Below are positions 35,724 through 43,821 of a stretch of 64,000 bases of DNA, piece by piece. The stretch is from Pseudoalteromonas umbrosa (GTDB taxonomy: Bacteria > Pseudomonadota > Gammaproteobacteria > Enterobacterales > Alteromonadaceae), in the NCBI RefSeq assembly GCF_030125375.1, contig NZ_JASJUU010000007.1, positions 311,416-375,415 on the forward strand, in the 5' to 3' direction. Each line of letters starts with the position of its first letter. The stretch's first letter is position 1. The translations under genes were made by a program, and so were the position numbers. The notes under the pieces are model-generated. The model worked only from the letters and a program-made list of their open reading frames with translations, had not been told where the DNA came from and did not search any database.

Positions 35724-37103
35724 TTAGATTTGGCCTGCATGGTTTTGCCAATGCTCGACTATCTTCTCTAATTTTTTATCTTTGAGGTTTTTCACCACAC
35801 ACAGCTTTTGAGGGTCAGTATTGAGCGCTTCAACGACACCATGTGCACCAAAAGTCGTCATAATGTCATCAACCATCTTTTCACCCACACCTCGCACCTG
35901 ACTCAACAGTGCCCTCACTTGGGCTTCATCAAACTGGGGCGCATCATAGTTATTGAGATCTTCGGCTAACTCATCACTGGCAGGAATTGGCTGCATGGCT
36001 TTGGCGGCAACAGTTTGAGCGCCAAGCACAAAGTTATCTTGCAGATTCCAAATTTCACTTGGCCACTCTTCTCCAATCTTGAAATTTGTATCTAAAATAG
36101 GAAACGCTTGTTCATCAAATTGCTGGAATACTTCTGCACAATCTTGGCTTGGCGTGTACTGAGAAAAACCGATATGACGCATGGTACGCAATAGTCGAGA
36201 GTCTATTTTGCCAAGCTCTTCCCAGTTATATAAAGGAATATTTGGCTTTCTGAAATAACCACTAGAGAGTAGCCACATCAAGTATTGACCGATCCAATCT
36301 CGGATGTAAGGAAATGCTGCGAAGGCCGTTGCACATTCTAAAATGCGCAATTTGCCATCTTTACCCAATGCTATATCACATGCCCAATATTCCGCATTGG
36401 CCGCTTTAGATGCGGCAGTTGCCAGCTTCAATACTGATTTGGGCACAGCTTGATAGTCCATACTCCCGCCTTGGCTGGTATTGGTTAACCATTCACCTTC
36501 GGGGGGCCTGCGCCAAAACGCACATACCGGTTTATGACCAATCAACATTACGCGAATATCCGCCTCCATAGGCACAAAGTCTTGAATGTAGAGTGGGTAA
36601 TACTTTTTCTCACTCAGCAGAGCCTGTGCCTCCTCAGCACTATCTACTTTATGAACAAAATATCCACCATAATTCGACGGACCATAAGAGCGCTTAATAA
36701 TTTTCGGATACTGTGCTTTTGCCAAATATTGCTGTGCTCTTTCGGGAATGTAGAATATTTCTGTATGTGGCGCAGGCAGCTTATATTTACGACAAAAGTG
36801 GGTGACGTTTTCTTTAGATTTATTCGAAAACTGGCTATCCAGTGAAGGTAAAAACCTAACCTCAGGTAAAGCACGCGCAATCTCTCTAAATGTTTCATAG
36901 GCCGTTGCCGGAATATTACCGATCAATACCTCAATTTTTTTACGCTTCACTTCGGCGATAAAGCGTGCCTTATCGTTACCCCAGTGATAAACCACAGTTT
37001 CAATTTTATCGGGCCAGCCTTTAAAATTAGACTTATCAAAAAAGCGCAGTACATAGTCCAAATAGAGCAAGCCAATTTTGGGTAATTGTGTTTTGTTTTG
37101 CAT
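35724..37103 (-). CDS. RimK-like ATP-grasp ligase fused to a C-terminal helix-hairpin-helix module
   Basis: About 459 residues, function unknown. An ATP-grasp domain spans about 90-285: PKIIKRSYGPSNYGGYFV (ATP-binding lysine and glycine loop), YIQDFVPMEADIRVMLIG, SQGGSMDY, ACDIALGKDG and RILECATAF. ATP-grasp enzymes of this type join a carboxylate to an amine through an acyl phosphate. The E-x-N metal pair of RimK reads E-C-A here, so one ligand is missing or replaced. The C-terminus (about 395-455) is a helix-hairpin-helix region, VRGVGEKMVDDIMTTFG, followed by a degenerate second copy ending LEKIVEHWQ, of the kind that binds DNA in repair proteins. I start it at ATG 37103, which follows the previous stop by four bases; an earlier start would overlap that gene. 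Confidence 0.82.
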   Translation of the reverse strand: MQNKTQLPKIGLLYLDYVLRFFDKSNFKGWPDKIETVVYHWGNDKARFIAEVKRKKIEVLIGNIPATAYETFREIARALPEVRFLPSLDSQFSNKSKENVTHFCRKYKLPAPHTEIFYIPERAQQYLAKAQYPKIIKRSYGPSNYGGYFVHKVDSAEEAQALLSEKKYYPLYIQDFVPMEADIRVMLIGHKPVCAFWRRPPEGEWLTNTSQGGSMDYQAVPKSVLKLATAASKAANAEYWACDIALGKDGKLRILECATAFAAFPYIRDWIGQYLMWLLSSGYFRKPNIPLYNWEELGKIDSRLLRTMRHIGFSQYTPSQDCAEVFQQFDEQAFPILDTNFKIGEEWPSEIWNLQDNFVLGAQTVAAKAMQPIPASDELAEDLNNYDAPQFDEAQVRALLSQVRGVGEKMVDDIMTTFGAHGVVEALNTDPQKLCVVKNLKDKKLEKIVEHWQNHAGQI

Positions 37104-37107
37104 GAGA

Positions 37108-38055
37108 TTAGGCCACCTTGGCAGATTGAAATGAAGTTTTATTAAGCACTGTTTTTTCAATCAAACCCACCATAGCTTGGATTTTAGCTTGATTAAATGT
37201 CAGTCCTAGCTGCTCTTGCTCTGGGGTTGCAAAAGCAGGAATTGTATTGACCTCTAACACTACGTACTGTTCTTTTTCTCGATCATAAATGAGATCAACC
37301 CCCGCGATCTCAAGCCCCAACGCTTTGGTTGCTTTTAATGCCAGTTCCACCACCTCATCATTCGCTTCACGCACAAATACACTGCCACCACTGGTGACAT
37401 TGGTTTTCCAATCATCTTTAGGGGCTTTTCTGCCATAACAACCTACAAACTGACCATCAACAATATCGACGCGATAATCTGTATTGTCGTAATTAATGAA
37501 GCGCTCCACATAGAAATAGCGTAAATCTGTACGACTCAAAAATGGCATGATCATATCCAATGCCTGCTCACCTTCAATTTTTACAATACCGACGCCGCCC
37601 CATCCATCAGTGGGTTTATATACAAGCTTGCCGCCAAAATCGTGTAGCGCAGCACGTAAGCCGTCCATATCATTTTTGTGGCATAAACGGTAATCAGGCG
37701 TATATATCCCATGACTATTGAGCAAGTGGGAGGTGCGAAACTTATCTTCAGCCAGTGCAAAAGCTCGATAGTTATTCAACGTTGGAATTGTTTCATTGAG
37801 CGTTTCGTATAAATAAAGCTGATATTGTGTTTGCTGCCCTGCGTTGTAACTTAAAAAAGCATCTAATTGCTCCATTGCCACACCGTTACACTCAATCCCA
37901 CCATCTCGCGCTCTGGCATCACGCAGATTTAGACCTGTACTAGCTAAGATCCCACGCTCGGCTAATGCGTGAACCAACTGTTGTTCAATTTCTTTTCCCC
38001 CGCCATTTTCGTACATCCAAATCCCGACATGCGGCGCCCGCGATACGGCTGTCAT
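37108..38055 (-). CDS. RimK-like ATP-grasp ligase
   Basis: Carboxylate-amine ligase of the ATP-grasp superfamily, 315 residues, cytoplasmic. The N-terminal pre-ATP-grasp part (about 1-100) precedes the ATP-binding lid with K143 and K147 in KLVYKPTDGWGGVGI, YFYVERFINYDNTDYRVDIV, the SGGS loop near 222, and the metal ligands D254 (AGVDLIYD) and E268-V-N270 (VLEVNTIPAF). All catalytic residues are intact. RimK and its relatives add glutamate or other amino acids to a protein or peptide; the substrate here is unknown. It heads the minus-strand run ATP-grasp, ATP-grasp-HhH, M14, and is divergent from the M20 gene. Confidence 0.87.
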   Translation of the reverse strand: MTAVSRAPHVGIWMYENGGGKEIEQQLVHALAERGILASTGLNLRDARARDGGIECNGVAMEQLDAFLSYNAGQQTQYQLYLYETLNETIPTLNNYRAFALAEDKFRTSHLLNSHGIYTPDYRLCHKNDMDGLRAALHDFGGKLVYKPTDGWGGVGIVKIEGEQALDMIMPFLSRTDLRYFYVERFINYDNTDYRVDIVDGQFVGCYGRKAPKDDWKTNVTSGGSVFVREANDEVVELALKATKALGLEIAGVDLIYDREKEQYVVLEVNTIPAFATPEQEQLGLTFNQAKIQAMVGLIEKTVLNKTSFQSAKVA

Positions 38056-38234
38056 AAAGTATCTCCTTGGTTTAAAAATAGGTGCATAAACAGAGCCTTG
38101 TCTTACTAGTTAAGACCATCTGTATGACAAATTTTTGATCCTTTTACTGAACTGAAAACTGTTCATAAAAGCTTCACCGAACTGCAACCGAAAAACGCCA
38201 CGATGAGCCAAACCTTCACAGGGAGAAGATTAGG
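38056..38234. promoter_or_regulatory. Divergent promoter region of the ATP-grasp/peptidase cluster
   Basis: 179 bases with no small-peptide gene visible. Two GAACTG copies lie in the same direction at 38149-38154 and 38179-38184, exactly 30 bases apart, with an inverted GTTC between them. The three-turn spacing suggests binding sites for one regulator controlling both directions. Confidence 0.4.
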
Positions 38235-39362
38235 ATGAATCTGGACTATGCAGAATTAGCGGACTTAATTCGCTGTAACTCGCACAGTAAAAATAAACTT
38301 GGTGTGGATAAACACGGTGAGCAAATGATTGCGCTGATAGAGCCTCTGGGCTTTTCACTCACTCGCTACCAACGAGAGCACATTGGCGATCACTTGCTGT
38401 TTCGCTCACCTCGGAACTCAGGTAAACGCATATTATTACTAGGCCACCTCGATACGGTTTTCCCCAAAGACACCTTTACCGAGTTTTCAGAAGACGAATA
38501 TTACGTCTATGGCCCGGGTGTCTGTGACATGAAAGGTGGAAATTGGGTTGCCTTAAATGCGCTTAGACAACTCAAGCAGCAATATGGTCAACTCGCAAAT
38601 ATCGATTGGCTACTGGTGAGCGATGAAGAAATTGGCAGCGATGATAGCCAGTCATTGACCACAAAAATTGCCAAGCAATATGATGCGTGTTTCGTCTTTG
38701 AAGCTGCAGGGAAAGAGCATGAACTTGTTGTCGCACGAAAAGGCATCGCGACCTACCATATCACCGTGACAGGTAAACCGGCCCATGCTGGTAATCACTA
38801 TAGAGACGGTATTGACGCCAACTTTGCCATGGCCAATATGTTATTAGAGATGAGCTCACTTACTGACCTTAAAGCCGGCAGTACAGTTAACGTAGGCAAA
38901 GTACAGGGCGGTATAGGTGCCAATACCATATCGGGCAAAGCGACGATGCAAGTTGAAGCACGTTTTACCAATCATGCCGAACAACAAAGACTGCTAGAAG
39001 GCATTGAAAATATTTGTATGGCCATAGAGATCACTGGCGTAGAAGTGGATATACAAGGCGGCTTACAACGCGGTGTGATGGCACCGACCCAAGCGCAACA
39101 AGCGCTACTGGAGGAAATTAACGACATTTTAGGAGAAGCTCAACCGATCGAGCATCGTGGCGGCGTCTCTGATGCTAATACAGCTTCAGCTACAGGAACG
39201 CCAACATTAGATGGCTTTGGCCCCTATGGGGATGGCGACCATACGCGAAACGAACGTGCGCTCAAATCAAGTTTTGAGCTGCGTATCGAGCAGGTAACCG
39301 CCATATTATCGGAACTATGCTACAGGGCAAGCATCGCGGCACCTGCTGCACATCAAGCATAG
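38235..39362 (+). CDS. M20 family metallopeptidase (carboxypeptidase G2/ArgE-like)
   Basis: Cytoplasmic zinc peptidase of 375 residues with no signal peptide. Zinc and catalytic residues are visible: H71 and D73 (LLGHLDTVFP), D98 (CDMKGG), E131/E132 (VSDEEIGSD), an acidic residue in VFEAAGK, and a distal histidine in DGDHTRN. The lid domain (about 180-290) carries GKPAHAGNHYRDGIDAN. Relatives cleave a terminal amino acid or acyl group from a small peptide or N-acyl amino acid. It starts 179 bases from the divergent ATP-grasp gene, so it is probably part of the same system; seven bases separate its stop from that of convergent mutM. Confidence 0.88.
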   Translation: MNLDYAELADLIRCNSHSKNKLGVDKHGEQMIALIEPLGFSLTRYQREHIGDHLLFRSPRNSGKRILLLGHLDTVFPKDTFTEFSEDEYYVYGPGVCDMKGGNWVALNALRQLKQQYGQLANIDWLLVSDEEIGSDDSQSLTTKIAKQYDACFVFEAAGKEHELVVARKGIATYHITVTGKPAHAGNHYRDGIDANFAMANMLLEMSSLTDLKAGSTVNVGKVQGGIGANTISGKATMQVEARFTNHAEQQRLLEGIENICMAIEITGVEVDIQGGLQRGVMAPTQAQQALLEEINDILGEAQPIEHRGGVSDANTASATGTPTLDGFGPYGDGDHTRNERALKSSFELRIEQVTAILSELCYRASIAAPAAHQA

Positions 39363-39369
39363 CCTATTG

Positions 39370-40179
39370 TCAGCGCTGGCACTTAGTACAATAGACTGTG
39401 CTGCGCTGACCTAACCTGATCTCTTGTAAAATGGTCTCGCATTGCACGCAAGGCTCGCCTTTACGGCCATAGACCAGTAACTCTTGTGCAAAATAACCCG
39501 GCTTACCGTCACTTTGGGCAAAATCTTTTAATGTTGTGCCCCCTTGCTCAATTGCAGCGGCCAGCGTTTCTTTAATAATTGGCGTCAGCTTTTGATATCG
39601 TGCCAAAGAAATTTTACCGGCTTCACGTTTTGGGTGGATCCCCGCTTTAAACAAAGATTCATTGGCGTAAATATTGCCGACCCCAACCACCACATGGTTA
39701 TCCATAATAAACTGCTTCACCGCGACTTTTTTACCACGACTGGCTTGGTATAAATGGTTAGCATCAAAAAGGTCGGTTAAAGGCTCCGGGCCTAATTTAG
39801 CAAAGCAACTGTGCTGCTGATCCGGTTCCTGCCATAAAAATGCACCAAACCGACGCGGATCATTGAGTCGCAACGCAAGCCCATTATCAAAAAGTAGCTC
39901 AACATGATCATGTTTTTTTAAGGGCTCGTTTTTTTCAACAACACGTAAGTTGCCTGACATGCCCAAATGCAAAATGCCGGTCCCAGCCTCACTTTCTAAT
40001 AATAAATACTTGGCTCTGCGCTTAACTGCCAAAATGGCAGTGCGCTCCAGCTGGGCAACTTCTTCAGGCACAGGCCAACGCAAGCGACCGTTGTGAATAC
40101 GAACCTCTTCAACCGTTCGCCCCTTGATATGAGGCTCAATACCTAAACGACTAACTTCAACTTCTGGTAATTCTGGCAT
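39370..40179 (-). CDS. mutM: Formamidopyrimidine-DNA glycosylase
   Basis: Base-excision repair enzyme that removes 8-oxoguanine and ring-opened purines and cuts the strand. The mature N-terminus PELPEVE gives the catalytic proline and glutamate, AKYLLLES holds the catalytic lysine, and the C-terminal zinc finger shows as CVQCETI and CTKC at the very end. The H2TH region contains VVGVGNIYANESLF. Length of 269 is normal. The upstream membrane-protein gene ends two bases before it, so the two form an operon. Confidence 0.97.
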   Translation of the reverse strand: MPELPEVEVSRLGIEPHIKGRTVEEVRIHNGRLRWPVPEEVAQLERTAILAVKRRAKYLLLESEAGTGILHLGMSGNLRVVEKNEPLKKHDHVELLFDNGLALRLNDPRRFGAFLWQEPDQQHSCFAKLGPEPLTDLFDANHLYQASRGKKVAVKQFIMDNHVVVGVGNIYANESLFKAGIHPKREAGKISLARYQKLTPIIKETLAAAIEQGGTTLKDFAQSDGKPGYFAQELLVYGRKGEPCVQCETILQEIRLGQRSTVYCTKCQR

Positions 40180-40181
40180 AA

Positions 40182-40673
40182 CTAAATTTCTATTGGTTTA
40201 AATAATTGTTTGGCAGTATCTGCACTGAGCTCTAGCCACTGCTGCTGGCGTTTAGCAAACAGAAAGTAGACTTCTTGCGTTCGATATAACTGATAACTCA
40301 GCGGCAACTCCTCCCCCGCTAACCAAAAAGTCACCACTGAAATAGCAGAGTCTGGATTAAACTGCTGTGGTGCGACCGTTTGTAATTCAAGGCTTTGCCA
40401 CTGCTGAACTATGTGCACAAGATCCTGCTCAGTGTACTCGTCTTGCGCGGGTTCAATCAGTTTATTATCAATACGCCACGTTGTGCCAATACGCTCAATT
40501 TTAACCCCGGGGTAAGCCATAGCCAATACAAAGCTTTGTTCAGGCAAGACCATAACTCGTTCAAATTCAGCTTGTTGCGGATTGAGTTTATGATGAAGCC
40601 CATTGAGAAAAAAGATCATGATCAACATGGAAAAAATCACCACATTATTCCAAGCTTTGCGACTTAACCCCAT
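40182..40673 (-). CDS. Single-pass membrane protein, function unknown
   Basis: 163 residues: one N-terminal membrane helix (about 11-25, VVIFSMLIMIFFLNGL) with the rest outside, probably periplasmic, and including PLSYQLYRTQEVYFLFAKR near the end. No family I can name with certainty. It lies two bases upstream of mutM, on the same strand, an arrangement that suggests co-transcription but not necessarily a role in repair. Confidence 0.75.
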   Translation of the reverse strand: MGLSRKAWNNVVIFSMLIMIFFLNGLHHKLNPQQAEFERVMVLPEQSFVLAMAYPGVKIERIGTTWRIDNKLIEPAQDEYTEQDLVHIVQQWQSLELQTVAPQQFNPDSAISVVTFWLAGEELPLSYQLYRTQEVYFLFAKRQQQWLELSADTAKQLFKPIEI

Positions 40674-40880
40674 ATTGGCCCCATAGATACTTACAAGAAG
40701 ATTAATTAGATCATAGTACTATACATTGCTAAGAAGCCGAGCTGTACTTTAATTCATTGGCCTATTTTAATTTCACAATCGCAGCTTAGACTATTTTCTA
40801 GGTCCAAAACCAGTCTGACACTGTATTAATGTGATTAATTTTTGCTAAAATAAGCGACAAAATTTTTTAGGAGTCCGTCA

Positions 40881-41801
40881 ATGGCAATGTATGTAGTGGG
40901 TCATAAAATCCCTGATTCTGATTCAATTTGTGGTGCAATTGCACTGTCTTACCTTAAAAACCAAATTGGTGAAGAAGCAATTCCTACTCGTTTAGGTGAT
41001 GTATCACCAGAAACACAGTTTATTTTAGATCGCTTTGGCTTCGAAGCCCCAGAGCTTAAATTAAGCTATGCAGGTGAAGAAGTGTATATCGTTGATCATA
41101 CTGAAAAAACACAAGCACCTGATGACATTGACGAAGCAACCGTTGTCGGTGTTGTTGATCACCATAAACTAGGTGATTTAACCACTTCAACGCCACTTGA
41201 GTGTTGGATCCGTCCAGTTGGTTGTAGTAACACCATCATCAAGATGATGTATGACTTTTACGGTGTTGAAATTCCTAAGGACATCGCAGGCCTGATGTTA
41301 GGCGCAATTTTATCTGATACGGTTATTTTCAAATCACCGACATGTACAACAGCAGATATCAAATGTGTTGAAGTATTAGCAGAGATTGCTGGTATTGAAG
41401 ATTTCAAAGCGTTTGGCATGGAAATGTTCAAAGTAAAATCAGCGGTTGAAGGCACGCCGGCTCGCGATCTTGTAATGCGTGACTTTAAAGACTTTAACAT
41501 GAACGGTAACCTAGTTGGTATCGGTCAGCTAGAAGTCATCGACCTGTCTGTATTTGACGAAATCAAAGCAGACCTAGAAGCAGATATCGCAAAATTAAAA
41601 GAAGAAGGCGGTCGTCATTCAGTACTACTGCTTCTTACTGATATCATGAAAGAAGGCTCGCAAATGCTGATTGCATCAAACGATGAAGGCATTATCGAAA
41701 AAGCCTATGGTCAAGCGCCTGAGCAAAGCCGCGTTTGGCTTGATGGTGTACTAAGCCGTAAAAAGCAAGTAGTACCACCACTTCAGGATGCATTTGCTTA
41801 A
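40881..41801 (+). CDS. ppaC: Manganese-dependent inorganic pyrophosphatase (family II, DHH)
   Basis: Hydrolyses pyrophosphate to phosphate in the cytoplasm, driving biosynthesis. The 306-residue protein has the family II motifs: GHKIPDSDSICGAIA (metal-binding H8, D12, D14), VDHTE, and the DHH motif in VVDHHKLGD, plus the C-terminal SRKKQ active-site stretch near 297. Manganese-dependent family II enzymes occur in Firmicutes and in some marine gammaproteobacteria such as Vibrio. AGGAG precedes the ATG and a strong terminator follows; the gene looks highly expressed from its codon use. Confidence 0.96.
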   Translation: MAMYVVGHKIPDSDSICGAIALSYLKNQIGEEAIPTRLGDVSPETQFILDRFGFEAPELKLSYAGEEVYIVDHTEKTQAPDDIDEATVVGVVDHHKLGDLTTSTPLECWIRPVGCSNTIIKMMYDFYGVEIPKDIAGLMLGAILSDTVIFKSPTCTTADIKCVEVLAEIAGIEDFKAFGMEMFKVKSAVEGTPARDLVMRDFKDFNMNGNLVGIGQLEVIDLSVFDEIKADLEADIAKLKEEGGRHSVLLLLTDIMKEGSQMLIASNDEGIIEKAYGQAPEQSRVWLDGVLSRKKQVVPPLQDAFA

Positions 41802-41816
41802 TCGCAGATTTGTAAT

Positions 41817-41847
41817 AAAAAACCGAAGCTTATGCTTCGGTTTTTTT
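41817..41847. terminator. Bidirectional terminator after ppaC
   Basis: AAAAAACCGAAGC / GCTTCGGTTTTTT stem with a TTAT loop, T run on both strands, between convergent ppaC and the lipoprotein gene. Confidence 0.92.
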
Positions 41848-41874
41848 ATATCCATCATGCCCACGCATTGATAA

Positions 41875-43695
41875 CTACTGGGCTTGATGAAAAGCTAAAA
41901 CCGCATCAATCACCGTATCAGGGTGCTCAAAGAAAAGTTGATGACTGGTATTCTGTAAAGGGTAATAATGACCGCCAGTGTCATTAGCCAGAGACTGGCT
42001 CCAAAAACTCCCCTCTTCTTGCCATTTTATCAAAGCAGGTTTGTCATCCTCTGAAGCAAGCGCTATATCATGACGCTCAAAATCACCATCTACGATACTC
42101 ACAGGCACACTCAATGCTAGGTTCAAATGACTGACCGTCTCTAAATCATCATGATAGCTCATCATTTCCTTTATACGCGTTACTTGTTTATCAATATCGG
42201 CACGCTGATTTGTCACCAAATCATAATAGGCCCAATCCATGTCTTCTTGATAAATATCAGGGATAAGTGACTCGATCTCAGCTCGCTCTATGGCTATTCT
42301 CTCCATGCTCTTGTCGCTCCAATTACCTGCAGCCACATGCTCTAAGAATATCTCAGGGTATGCTCTAAGCTCTGCAACAGGACCACTCTGATATAGTTGG
42401 ATTGAATGCGCCATAATGACATCAGGGTCGACCCAGACAACCCCGTTAATATCAATATCTGGGTTGGGCTCAGCTAAATACATTAAAGTCGTTAAATTTG
42501 CATTCGAAAATGATAACAGTGTGACTTTTTCTATCTCAAGTAATGCCAATAAACCTGGTAAATCAGCGGCAAAACTAGCCTGTGAAGGTGTATCACTTGA
42601 GCCACTCCAAGCACTCCCAAGCCTATCAATTACATGTACTCGACTGTGCTTTGCCAACAAAGGCTGAATTAAAGCAGCCCATGCAGAATCGCTGTGAAAA
42701 AATCGATTAGCGCCAGGTAAAATCACGATATCTCCAGCCGCTGAGTCATCACCTAAGCTTCTAACATGATACCTTTTTGAGTCAACGTTATATAAAGCCG
42801 ATCCTTCCATTATTGGATATTGGCTATGCTCTGTAAAAAAATCTAAGATTTCATTTGCGGTATCATAGTGTGAAAATGACCATTGATGCCCCCCACCTTG
42901 AATAGAGATCAATTTATTCGTCACACCTTGCTCAGACTGATAAACGCGTTCAGTGACCGACGCATTGTATTGATCCTCAGTGTAATCTAGATCTAGTCCA
43001 TTTTGCTCGGCAATGACTTCGATAGCATCAGGTGCAGACAGCAGAGGAAAGTTGTTATCTACATAGCCCGTATAAGGTAATACCTTATCAGCAGTGCCTT
43101 GAACCAACATGTAATGGGTGGGTTCTGAGATCTGGCAAGTACGTCCTAATTGCGCTGACATGGGGGCACCCACACTAACAACAGCCCTAAAGATATCGCT
43201 GTGCTTGCACAACATATTCTGACTAAATAATCCGCCTTGTGAGTATCCTACTGCGTAATTTTCCCCTTCGAGTAAATTATAATCACGATGCATTTTTTCA
43301 ACTAACTGAACAACAAAGTTGACATCGTTTGCCCCCAATCGTGACGCGATATTACAGCTACACCCTTCGTCCCATTCAACTTCCTGCGATTTCGGATAAA
43401 CAACAATGTATTCATCACTCAATGTTTCTAATTGAGTCATTGACTGCATGCCCAGCTCACTTTGGCCCGAGCCATGAAAGGCAAGTAGTAACTTATATGC
43501 TCGAGCGGGGTCGATACCCCCTTGAGGAAAAGCGACAATATAATGTTGACCAGACAAAGACAGTCGCATGGATGATTTGTCAGTGGCTGAGGTCTCAGTA
43601 TTCTTTATGGGGCTTATTCCAGTCCCCTCACTCTGACCGCCACCACAGGCTTGTAGCAAGAAAATAAATAAAAAAAGACCTAGTTGTACTCTCAT
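41875..43695 (-). CDS. Lipoprotein with two alpha/beta-hydrolase domains (PHB depolymerase/LpqC-like plus a second hydrolase)
   Basis: About 606 residues, exported. The N-terminus has a lipoprotein signal with lipobox LQAC and a Gly-Gly-Gly tether. The first hydrolase domain (about 45-300) resembles polyhydroxybutyrate depolymerase/feruloyl esterases: nucleophile in GYSQGG, acid in GTADKVLPY and histidine in GGGHQW. The second (about 320-600) has LPGANRFFHSD, a probable nucleophile in LLSFSNANL (an atypical elbow, without the usual G-x-S-x-G), VDGDFE and SHQLFFEHP. Fusion of two hydrolases on one lipoprotein is unusual. The ATG at 43695 has GGAG upstream. It is divergent from a CadC-like regulator that may control it. 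Confidence 0.82.
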   Translation of the reverse strand: MRVQLGLFLFIFLLQACGGGQSEGTGISPIKNTETSATDKSSMRLSLSGQHYIVAFPQGGIDPARAYKLLLAFHGSGQSELGMQSMTQLETLSDEYIVVYPKSQEVEWDEGCSCNIASRLGANDVNFVVQLVEKMHRDYNLLEGENYAVGYSQGGLFSQNMLCKHSDIFRAVVSVGAPMSAQLGRTCQISEPTHYMLVQGTADKVLPYTGYVDNNFPLLSAPDAIEVIAEQNGLDLDYTEDQYNASVTERVYQSEQGVTNKLISIQGGGHQWSFSHYDTANEILDFFTEHSQYPIMEGSALYNVDSKRYHVRSLGDDSAAGDIVILPGANRFFHSDSAWAALIQPLLAKHSRVHVIDRLGSAWSGSSDTPSQASFAADLPGLLALLEIEKVTLLSFSNANLTTLMYLAEPNPDIDINGVVWVDPDVIMAHSIQLYQSGPVAELRAYPEIFLEHVAAGNWSDKSMERIAIERAEIESLIPDIYQEDMDWAYYDLVTNQRADIDKQVTRIKEMMSYHDDLETVSHLNLALSVPVSIVDGDFERHDIALASEDDKPALIKWQEEGSFWSQSLANDTGGHYYPLQNTSHQLFFEHPDTVIDAVLAFHQAQ

Positions 43696-43821
43696 AATCA
43701 CAGCTCCAATTTTCGTTGCGTTTAATATAATGAAGCTGATACATTGAAATCATAACCTGAGTGAGACTAAGTTAAGAGCTTTTCCTTACCAAAAAAATAT
43801 TTATAATAATCAATAATAAAA

